Source: Lepidodermella squamata (Eukaryota > Gastrotricha). Taken from it: 64,000 nucleotides of DNA. Position numbers and translations under genes: made by a program. Of the stretch, positions 47,023 to 57,414 are shown in pieces. The stretch spans positions 62,001 to 126,000 of the forward strand of contig JBLDXI010000032.1 in assembly GCA_047495785.1 (NCBI GenBank). The letters are read 5' to 3'. The notes under the pieces were generated by a model. That model saw nothing but the letters and a program-made list of their open reading frames with translations. It did no database searches and was not told the DNA's origin. Each line of letters opens with the position of its first letter. Position 1 is the first letter of the stretch.

Positions 47023-50000
47023 CATCCGACACATCGTCATCGCAATTCTGGGCTGCGAACAAGGCTGTCCAGCCAGTCGACGGAACTCTGTAATTGACAT
47101 CGGCCCCGAGCACACGTGTGAGCAAGTCAACAACATCATAGCGACCTTTAAAGGATGCCCCCATGAGAACTGAACACCATTTTTCAGATGGAGGATCAAA
47201 CGAATTTCCCAGTTTCATTGCTATTTCAGTTTCATAGTCCAAAGCATTGATATCTGCTTTAAATTGAGAAGTTAGGAGTTTCACAATATCGGCGTGGCCC
47301 CAATAAGCGGCAACGTGTAACGGCATAGTTCCATCTTCATCTTCTACATTAACGTGGCAGTTTAACTCCCCTGCAAGCATTCTGACGACTTCCGCGGAGC
47401 CATTCTGAGCAGCGATATGCAACGGCGTCCAGCCCTCCTTATCTGAAGCATTGACGTCACACTTGAACTCCCCTGCAAGCATTCTGACGATTTCTGCAAG
47501 GCCGTTCTGAGCAGCTAAGTGTATCGGCGCCCAGCCCCTGATATCTCGGAAATCAACGCCGCAGTCGAACTCTCCTGCAAGCAGTCTGACGACTTCCGTG
47601 TGTCCATTCTGAGCAGCGATGTGCAACGGTGACAAGCCATCCTTCTCAAAGACGTTAACGTCGCAGTTGAACTCCCCCGCTAGCAATCTGACAATTTCCA
47701 GGTGTCCATTCTGAGCAGCGATGTGCAGTGGCGTCAAGCCATCCTCAGTAGGAGCATCAACGTCGCATTTGAACTCCCCTGCCAGAATTCTGACGACCTC
47801 CCTGTGACCATGATGAACAGCGATGTGCAACGGCGTCCAGCCATCGAAATCAGAAGCATTGACGTTGCATTTGAACTCTCCCCCAAGAATTCTGACGATT
47901 TCTGCAAGGCCATTCCCGGCAGCAATATGCAACGGCGAACAGCCATCCCTCGCAAAAGCGTTAACGTCGGAGTTGAACTCCCCCGCTAGCATTCTAACGA
48001 TTTCCAGGTGTTCATTCTGAGCAGCAATGTGCAACGGTGTCCAGCCTCTGTTATCCAAGGCAATAACGTTGCATCTGAACTCCCCAGCTAGCATTCTGAC
48101 GACTGCCGTGTTTCCATTCTGAGCAGCGATGTGCAACGGCGTCAAGCCGTTCTCCTCAGGAGCATTAACGTCACATCTGAACTCCCCTGCTAGCAGTCTG
48201 ACGACTTCCGTGTGTCCATTCTGAGCAGCGATGTGTATCGGCGTCCAGCCATCTTGCCTTGAGGTATTAATGTTGCAGTTGAACTCCTCTGCAAGCATTC
48301 TGACGACTTCTGCATGTCCCTCCTGCGCAGCGAAGTGTATCGGCGTCCAGCCTTCCTTCACAGAAGCATTTACGTCGCATTTGAACTCCCCTGCCAGTAG
48401 TCTGATAACTTCCGCGTGTCCCGCCTGAGCAGCGATGTGCAACGGCGTCGAGCCGTCTAACCCAGGCGCATTAACGTTGCAGTTGAACACCCTTGCTAGC
48501 ATCCTAACCACTTCCACTTGTCCCTTCAGGACAGCGAGGTGCAACGGTGGCGTCGAGCCATCTTTCTCAAAGGCATTAACGTTGCAGCTGAACTCCTCTG
48601 CAAGCATTCTGACGACTTCTGCATGTCCATTCTGAGCAGCGATGTGTATCGGCGTCCACCCTTTCTTCACAGAAGCGTTAACGTTGCATTTGAACTCCCC
48701 TGCAAGCATTCTAACGACTGCCAAGTTACCATTCTGAGCTGCTATGTGCAACGGCGTCCAGCCATCCTCGTCAGGGGCATCAACGCTGCAGTTGAACTTC
48801 CCTGCAAGCATTCTGATGACTTCGGTGTGTCCATTTTGAGAAGCGATGTGTAGTGGTGTCCAGCCATCCTCCGCAGAGGCATTAACGTCGCTGTTGAAAT
48901 CGTTTGCTAGCATTCTCACAACATCAACGGAGCCATTCAGTGCTGCGAGATGCAAAGGGGTAAATCCCATCACCATTGCACTGTTCACTGTGATGTATTC
49001 GTTTGCGAGAAGTCGAACCACTTCGGCCTGACCCTCCCCAGCTGCGATATGCAATAAATTCATTTTGCGCCCATCCTGCTTTTGCACGTTTGCCTTCATC
49101 GCACCTGCTAATAATTTAAAAACCTTAGCGTGGCCATTCTTGACTGCTGCCCAAATTGGAGTTTCGTCGTTGTTTGTTGCAGCATCGATGCTTTCGTTCG
49201 AAGCCGTTCCAAGGATATTAACCGTACGTAAATTGCCGCTATTCGCAGCAATGTAAATGGGAGTTCTTCCCAATAGGTCCTTAGACAGCGGATTAGCATT
49301 GAACCTATTTACCAATAGTTTTGCTATCTCATCATGTCCTTCTTGTGCAGCTAGAAACAATGGGGTCACGCCTTCGCTGTTCTCGCAGTTAACGTTTATG
49401 TTCAAAGCCGTGGTTGATAAAAGCGATTCGATTTCTTCGACTTTGTTCAGTCTGATAAGGCGAAAAAGCAACTACATAAAATGATAGCAATTCATTGATG
49501 ATCAAGGAAAATTGTGGATTACTTTTTCTCCCGCGCTCAGGTCCGAGATTGCAAGATTTCCATCGGAAGCTGTTTTCATGAGCTGATTGGCGATTTGGTC
49601 CTCTGTTAACGAATTATCCGTTGCGTTAAGCAAAGCTAGCGGCGAGTCGCGCCTCGAGCTGGTTTTTTCACGAATCATCCCCATGATCGCGTTTCGGAAT
49701 TTAATCGAATAACCACGGGAATCATCAAAGTTTTTCGGATGATTGCTGTAATAGTGGATTGCTATAAGTAATTGGGTGAATTGCGCGAAGGCTTATCGAT
49801 TGAAACTTACAAAAGGATAGCCAATGTAGAATCAAACTGAAATTATTTTGTATTAACAAACATTATTTCCACCCAGAGAATTAGCTTACAGGCATGTAGA
49901 AATTTGCCAACTCGAACAAAGTGACTCCCAAAGACCACCAGTCGCTCGCGTGCGAGTGATCTACCTTTGCAAATAGTTCAGGAGCCTTGTAAAGCTGTTT

Positions 50001-52330
50001 ACCGTGTCCCAAGTTTTTAACTGGTAGCTGCTTGCTTCTTTGCGATCATTGTTACATGCGGATATTGCATCAAAATCGATCCTACCTCTCGTAAACCTTC
50101 GCGAACCCGAACCCTCCAACCTTGACAGAAGTGCCGTTGTTGAGAAAAATATTCTTGGGTTCTATTGCGCGATGGAGGATTCCGCTTTCGTGCAGCTTGG
50201 CCACCGCAGAAGCAAGCTGTCGTGACCAATCCATCAACAAACTTTCGGGAATAGGCCCAGCTGAATTGTTCTTGTAATCATTCAAATTTCCTTCCGAACA
50301 ATATTCCATCACCAAATAGTAAATTGCACCTGCAGAGCCATGTTCTTCAAACAATTAAAAGAGAAGGAATTATGCGGCTATATAGCAAATGGCATTTGAC
50401 CATTTTTGAGTCATCTCGATTAGGGTGGCAGATGATTATTTGAATTGGGATTCCCCCGATTGTGGAACGGGATACAGTGACATGACTTACGCACTCGATG
50501 CGCGGTAGTACGATATAAGTGCCTCTGACTCACCCTCGAATGATCCGTAAATCGAAATGATGTTTGCGTGTGATAAATCCACGAGTTTAAGATTCTAGAC
50601 GTTAAAACATCTCTGCTTATATGCATTACTTTTCATAAACTACGAAGCTTTACCTCGTCTCGGCTTATATTGATTAGTCGCTCTGCAAAATCAAGATCTT
50701 TGTCATAAATCCGGTGAATCAGACTTAGGTTGTAAGCCTTGACAACATAACGGGCAACGTTTTTGTATCGCCTGCATAGCATTGTCGAGCCAAAGGTGCC
50801 TCTTCCGAGCTCCTTTTCACGCTTGAACTCGTGGATTGAGGAAAATAATTCCAACTTCCGAACTTTAGCTGCGGGCTCTTCGGTCATTTCCATTTGTCTA
50901 ATGAAAGGACAGCTTAGGAGAGCACCAGCGTCAGCTCGATTGGAAGGGTCTTTAACGAGCATCGAGAAAACAAAGCAATGATACTCATTTGAATAAGGCC
51001 GGTCTTTGGCAAAGGATTTTGGTTCTTCCCTGAAAATAAAAAAATCAACATAGTGTGAGCGAAGCGCCAAAGCAACCACTTTGATGACTCATTCGATAGT
51101 ACTTGAAGTAGCCTAACATTATGATGTAGTACGCGTTCAGCTTATTCCAGCACTGATCCTACTGATCGTAATTTGCATTTACGTTAAAGGGTCGAACGTA
51201 GTTCACTTTACGCTCACTTGTCTGCAAATAAGCAATTTCAAGACACTCTCCGCTAATTCGACTTGTCTTGCTTGGCTATTCAAATAAAGCGATTCATAGC
51301 TAAATCTAATCCATAACTAGAATTAACCTGCTTTCATGCTTCAAACTTACTTGATGATATCAGCTTGATTATCAAACTGAAAAAGAACTACATCTATTTA
51401 TTGGGCTCGCGGGACTGATTTGCTTACCGGCAAGTAGAAATTAGCCAGCTCGAATAAAGTCACGCCAAGCGACCACCAGTCGCTCTCCTTTGAATTCTTG
51501 CTACTGAACGTTTCAGGCGCCATGTACAATTTCGTGCCAAAAGCAACTAACATGCTCGCCGAACTTGGCCGAAGGCAAATAGTTTCTTTTCTCATATGCT
51601 TCCTGGAAACTAAAAAGACTCACCCGCCATCTATGTCAGGGGATTTAGCTAAGCCGAAATCGCCAAGTTTCACAGTCCTATCGTCCATGCACAAAAATAT
51701 GTTAGCAGGCTTGATGTCCCGATGCATCGCGCCATGACTGTGAATCTTATTGACAGCGGACACCAACTGGCAAGACCATTCGTGCAAGAGACACTCTGGT
51801 ATTATCGCTTGGAATTCTTTTTTCCGTTTGATGTAATTTTCCAAATCGCCATTTGAACAATGCTCCATCACCAAGTAGTAAATTTCATCCTCCAGCAGTT
51901 TCCAGTGTTCTAGCCCTTCAACCGTTTGTTGCCAAAACTCTATCATAGAAAAAATGTTGTGAGCGATTGGGTGTGTCGCGTAATAATACCTGTAAAAGCG
52001 CCTCGGATAGCGACGATGTTATCATGTTTCAAGCTCTCAATTAATTTGTGCTGAAGAAAAATATCAGATACCAATGCAATTGGAAAGTATATGCCTTACC
52101 TCTTTGCAGCTCAGATCTATTAGTTTCAATGCGAGAGCCACTTCGCCATCTTTATTTCGGTATTTCCTTAGAATCTCGTTGAGATTAACAGCTTTAACCA
52201 CATAGTTAGCTAAATCGCCATCTTTCCGTCGACATAGCCATGCACTACCAAAGCCACCTTTTCCTAACGTTTCAATAATTTTGAATTCGCTTATTGAGGT
52301 GAAAGCTGGCGCCATTTCGGCTGAATTCAT
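46985..52330 (-). CDS. Kinase-pseudokinase-ankyrin fusion protein, 3' end disrupted by a transposon
   Basis: Twelve exons: 52330-52100, 52050-51990, 51939-51624, 51602-51428, 51376-51351, 51029-50654, 50594-50534, 50344-50086, 50037-49890, 49836-49811, 49745-49523 and 49471-46985; about 1,462 residues. Kinase 1 has an intact glycine loop ([10 protein letters not shown]), VVK lysine, [18 protein letters not shown] and MAPETF. Kinase 2 keeps GRGTFGS and VVK but reads HRAIEPKN and GGFGFAK, losing both catalytic Asp residues, so it is a pseudokinase. Both kinases share exon sizes (61, 26 bp) and phases, showing internal duplication. The C-terminal 828 residues are about 20 ankyrin repeats of 35 residues ([12 protein letters not shown] type). 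The last residues [12 protein letters not shown] and the stop come from the transposon end. It is probably cytoplasmic signalling; substrates are unknown. Confidence 0.85.
47330..49050. repeat. Tandem 105-bp coding repeats (ankyrin units)
   Basis: Units of 105 bp (35 codons) recur about 16-17 times with high DNA similarity, each carrying a version of 'gcagcgatgtgcaacggcgtccagcc' and 'gaactcccctgcaagcattctgacgac' in shorter overlapping words. The uniform length and sequence point to recent unit duplication or gene conversion. Confidence 0.8.
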
Positions 52331-54340
52331 GTTCGTATTAGTAGCACGTGCCTTTAAAGGCAAACACATGTTGCATTGTTTCAAAATAATAAAGCACCGG
52401 CCACGGTTAGGCTTTGGGCACAACAAACGAAATACACAGTTTGAACATCGTCCGGTAAGCATATATAGATAGTAAATACAGTAGATCTGACACGCTAGTA
52501 CATTCATGTGTGCCGAGATGACTCATCATGGAATCACGGATGACTCATCTTTTTGCTTTTTGGGTCGGGTGCTGGAAGAAATCACTTGATGAGGGTAATA
52601 ATCTGCGTACTGCAAAAAGTGAGCAGCAACCTAACCTCGCGGACTACCACGTTAGAATTCAAATTCAGTCTCTTAGGCACTGCCACTCGAGTAAGGAAGA
52701 TTTGATGTCAAAGAGACAGTTGTTCAAGTATAGCAATTCAAATGGAGATTCCGTTCGTTTAAAACTTTAAAACGATGCAAGTTGAGAATACCACCAGTCA
52801 CAAAGGAAACAATAGCTGAGCGCAAAAATACAATGAGTAGAAGTTTCATCCGAATGTGCTGCCGAATCTTTGAAAATAGTTGACCGCCAAATGTTGACTA
52901 CAGACTACAGGATGAGTTGTAAATACTCGAGTCGTATATCAACGGATAGAGCGTAAAAGAGTAACATTTTGAATGAGAATTTCTTCGAGAATTATGCCAT
53001 TTGATCACCCAAATTTGATTGTTGATACAATAGTAATCGTTCTGCCCTCCTATTATGAGCAGGCTGTATTTCATTCAAAATCCTACCCCACCTGCCCCGG
53101 TCGCTACGGAGCTCAATGCGCATCATCAGCCTGCATTAAGCATTCTATGTTGTTATTCAGTGTTCAATAGAACTATTGCATATGGCCAATTCATATTATC
53201 CCTATTGACAGTGTTTAGCATAACCTTTAACAGGACACAGTTACGATCGACGCAAACTTAGTAAATTATTACATATTCTGCGTCAATTTTTATAGAGCAT
53301 TTTAAATGTTGGCACAGCATAAATTTCGCCGTTTTTCCCCAGTGGCAAGAAGAAACTTAGTTGATGCTGCAGTAGCGCCGGGGGAACCTATGACAATTAC
53401 AACAACTGATATGTAGCAAGTTCCTTTCGAGGATCACTTGGATTACACGAATCAGACCACCGATGTGACCAATCAGACCAATCAGACCCGGTGTAAACAA
53501 CCTGCCGGGCAGGAAGTCGTTAGCTTCGTTGAATAACTCGGATTTAAGCTTGTTTACATCCATTTCGGGGTGATAGGTGACAAGTAAAAAGTCTTTTGTT
53601 TTTTTGTCTCTTCATTCACCTTAAAAAGCCGCTTTTCACTTGTCACGCGTTATCTTGAAACGGATGTGAACAATAAGCCTAAATCGGAGTTATTCAACGG
53701 CGCTACCGATGTGTACACCGGGATCAATTTATTCCTGAGCACGCCGGTCTTTTTTACTGTTTCTCCCTTTGACTATTTTAACTTCATTTGCGCTTACTAA
53801 TGAATAACATGTAATGCAAGGCAGTGGCCGTTATTATTTTAAAAAAAATGGGCTGCTAACTTCTGTCACGTTTTTATTTTTTCGATCATTTACTGGATAT
53901 TGTAAGAATTTTATTCTCCTGGCAAGTCATCAATTATTTTTTATGAATAGAGGTATAAGGCATAATTACCATCTACGTGCGCATTTTTTATGATTTTTTC
54001 ATGCTGAATTATAGCGTAATGGTGTGTGAATATGCAAATTAATCAGTGGTTTTTTCTGCTTTTCTCAAGAAAAAGCCTCTCGCTCTGTGTTAAAATGAAT
54101 GTAACACACTGTTACAAAATTTGTACCCCGGTAGCTTGTCTGCCCGAAAGGGACTGAAGGCGAGCTACAAAAATACACGAACAAATCATCACGTCTCGTA
54201 CTGTGAAATCATTTTATTGATCACCCTAATCTTGCTTCACAAAATCTTATCCGCTTAAATTCTCGAAAATAAAATCATTAAAATCAGCTAGCTTAAAAAA
54301 ATCGAACTCGAATCTTAGAGAAGGCAGGCATTGGTGGGCT
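52331..54340. other. Intergenic with one MITE
   Basis: This is the upstream side of the kinase-ankyrin gene and the 3' flank of the lectin gene cluster. It contains the inverted-repeat element at 53518-53706. No gene is supported. Confidence 0.45.
53518..53706. mobile_element. MITE-like element, copy 2 of 2
   Basis: The left end GTTAGCTTCGTTGAATAACT continues CGGATTTAAGC, and the right end is the inverted complement of GGTAGCGCCGTTGAATAACT followed by CCGATTTAGGC. It has the same ends and internal words as 9021-9190. It has no coding capacity. Confidence 0.7.
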
Positions 54341-57225
54341 TTAATTCGCCTCGCAATCAGCGGTTTTGCATGACCGTTTGTTGGCGTAGAAATCCTTGGT
54401 TTCAGCCGAGTCTTCGCGCTCTTCGATGTATTCACGCTTTGAAGTCTTGAAATCTGCAAACATTAAATTAATTTATTTCAAATTCGAATTTTAACCCAAT
54501 TTACTTGGCATTTTAGCTTCGCAGATGACAGGAGCACGGTCGAGGCAGGAAACGTCGCTCCAGCGGCCGACGGCGTTGTTATCAACACCGGGGCCTGGCA
54601 GATTGATTTGAACACACTGCTCCTCATAGCCATTGCTCGGCTCATTAGGCGACCAACGGGTGTAGTTGACAATGGTTGGCGGCTGGGTGACAGCGTAAGG
54701 GACTGGTGGGATGGTCCACTGCCAGTAGTCGGAAGAATTTTCGTTACGGTACAGACCGAGCCAGATTTTAGTCCACGCCCTAGGGATCATGAGTGGGCCG
54801 AAGTTGCGAGACAAAAAGTCCCACTCATCAGGGGTCTCGAAGGCGGCAATGTCGGAAATGAGGGGGAACAAGTGCTGGCAGAGTTTGCGAGACGTGGCCT
54901 GGTTGAAGGCGAGCGTGTTGTTGATGTTGAAGTTGTACAGAGAATAGTAGCAAATGCGCTGGTTGTTGCGGTTGTAGTACTCAATACCGGGGCAAGGCGC
55001 TAAAACAATTTCATTATTTGAAATTTTGAATATTCATAAAAACAATTTCATTTTTTGAAAATTTTTGAAATTTTTGAATATTTGAATATTCATAAAAATA
55101 ATTTGAATTTTTTTCAATTTTGATTAATTTTTTTATCTTTCAACTTTTCAACTTTTTTAACTAAGCTAAAAAATTAATAAAAATTGAAAAAAATTCGGTT
55201 CTACGACTAAACCGCAGCGTCTATACAGATCACGACAACTCCGCACGGACAGCACCGCAAAATGAATTTAAAATTAATTAATTGATTATTTTGGCAACGA
55301 CAACTCCGCAAAAGTCAAATTCAATCGAATTTAAAATTTTTATTTAATTAATTGAAATAATTTTTAACACGTCTACTCCGCAAATCATCATTTCAGATAA
55401 CGACAAGCCCGCAAAATATTTATTTTTGCGTATTTAATTAATCTTTCGACTCCACCAGGCTACTTTGATTTGTTAAATCTAAAACCATTCAGAGCAAAAG
55501 TAAGATGGTGGTTAGAGTTGCCATTAGGTATATGGTTTGGAATGGTTCGTTTTCGATAGGTGAATAATTAATTTTGCGGAGTTATCGTTATCTGTGTTAA
55601 TCATTTGCGGAGTTGACGTGATAAAAATTATTTCAATTAATTGAATAAAAATTTTAAATTCGATTTAATTTGACTTTTGCGGAGTTGCCGTTGCCAAAAT
55701 AATTAATTAATTAATTTTAAATTCATTTTGCGGTGCTGTCCGTGCGGAGTTGTCGTGACTGGAGTGTCAAGGGCGGTTTAGTCGTAAGGCGAAAAATTCA
55801 AATTATTTTTATGAATATTCAAATTTTCATGTTTTCAAATTATTAAAAAAATACAAACTATTATTGATTTTATGAATAAATTAAATCAAATAAATTAAAA
55901 AATTACGTTGCTTTTTGCGGTAGTAAGTTTCGTGTTTCCACGACGTGCAGACGACATCGCTGTCCTTGCAGGTGCACTTTTTCAACCAGCACTTCTTCTG
56001 GTTCTCGTCGAAGACCATGCCTTGGCACTCGGCCGTGTTGTCGCATTCAGCCTTGCAGCTCAACAGGGTGGCACTCTCGAACGATTTGATATTGCCGTAG
56101 TTGCGAATCGCGTTGTACCACTCACCCTGGCAGCCGCAAGCACCCGGAAGACGGTCGTAGTCATCAAAAACGTCCCAGGCTGAATCAAATAATTTTTTTA
56201 AAATATTTCAAAAAATTAAAAAAAAAATTACCGTCGCAATAAGTGACATCGCAGTAGCCCCAGCTAGGTGAAGCCTTGGCATCGTTGATGTAGCACCAGG
56301 GCCCAATATCTTCCTTAGGATCAGGGTTGCGGCAATAGTTCGACGCATCCTTAATGCGGTTGTACTCGGGGAAGATCTCAGACTGGTTGATCGATTGCTT
56401 GACAATGGTCGATGGGATTTGAGGTCCAGGAGCTTCCCAGGCCTGGCACGCCTGACCGCAACGAGTTTTCGCGACTTGACCTTTGTAGTCATGCGCCGAT
56501 GCGAGACGACGGCAGCTGTAGGTGTAGATCTGGCAGACAGGGAGAGGGCCCCATTGACCGCTGGGCAGGCACGTGACACTGAGCGAAGATCCTTCGCCTA
56601 AACGGGTCGAGTTGATGCACCTGTAGGTGACGACATCACCTGCGTTGTAGGTGCCCTTGTCGGCGCTCGCTGAGAACAATAAATAAGAATTTTAGCCACA
56701 TTGAAAAAACCTTCGACATATTGAAATTTTCCGGAGGTTTCAAATATTTTTTCAAATTTAATAACAATTGAAAAATTGAAAACATATTGAAAATTTGAAA
56801 AATATTGTAAATTTTTTAAAAAATAAAAAATTGAAATCGAAAAATGAAAAAATTGACAATTGACAATTTTTACATTTTTTGAAAAAATATGAAAAGTGAA
56901 TCAAACGATATATAAAATTTAAGTAACCGGCATTTTTAAATGAAAACATTGTCAAATTTAAATTAAGGTGAAAATCGAATTTACTCAGGGTGGCGTTGAA
57001 TGGCTTTGGAGCACGGCCGCATGAAACTCGGCTAGCTTGGCGCTTGTCGACGAATTGCTGCTCGCCCTCCTCCTCGGCGAGCATATCAATGCGGCGGTAG
57101 TACTCCTGCTCCTCGGCCAGTTTGTTGTCAGCATTATGGTGGCTGTGGCTGATGCGCTTGATCTTCATCGCCTCGGCGGTCGCGAAAACCGCCACAGCGA
57201 TGAGGATAACAATTTTACAACGCAT
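54341..57225 (-). CDS. Secreted CCP-kringle-PAN-C-type lectin protein A
   Basis: Exons 57225-56985, 56669-56232, 56179-55907, 54999-54505 and 54453-54341 give about 519 residues. The signal peptide is MRCKIVILIAVAVFATAEA, with an acidic propeptide ending at dibasic DKR. The mature order is a CCP/sushi (SCGRAPKP to WGPLPVC), a kringle (SCRR...CQAWEAPG...NYCRNPDP...GPWCY...YCDVTYC), a Cys-rich PAN/Apple-like module (CKAECDNTAECQGMVFDENQ; CWLKKCTC) and a C-type lectin domain (NNQRICYYSLYNF; WLGLYRNENSSDYWQW; EEQCVQ; VICEAK). A basic/acidic tail follows (KREYIEEREDS). It is probably an extracellular recognition protein; no membrane anchor is seen. The intron 55000-55906 holds a foldback element. 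The first of three tandem paralogues by coordinate. Confidence 0.85.
55202..55786. mobile_element. Foldback element, nearly full-length palindrome, inside an intron
   Basis: Arms of about 220-240 bp are inverted copies: TACGACTAAACCGC at the left is mirrored by GCGGTTTAGTCGTA at the right; ACGACAACTCCGCA by TGCGGAGTTGTCGT; ACGTCTACTCCGCA by TGCGGAGTTGACGT. The only other large feature of this intron is the element itself. There is no coding capacity. It is a MITE or foldback transposon. Confidence 0.8.
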
Positions 57226-57414
57226 AATGCTTCCTAAAATTAAGGGAAAAACAAACATTTCGTAACTTTATTCCTCCTTAAAACCCTCGAAATTTTTGTT
57301 TTGCCGAAAAAATAATTTTTTCCATGGTCCAATCTACATGTTGAGAACTTAAAAGCCTAATTTAACGGGCAGTTGGTGAGAAAAGCTAAATTCGGGGATT
57401 TTCGTTGATTTCCA

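Noticed and set aside
47330-49050. Regular 105-bp repeats that could suggest a CRISPR or satellite array
   Set aside because: They are in one open frame and encode ankyrin units; the period is a multiple of three and the consensus is protein-level.
54120-54165. Short stem-like sequence that might be a tRNA or other RNA
   Set aside because: The stem is short and there is no cloverleaf or A/B box; I could not support any tRNA or rRNA gene in the window by eye.
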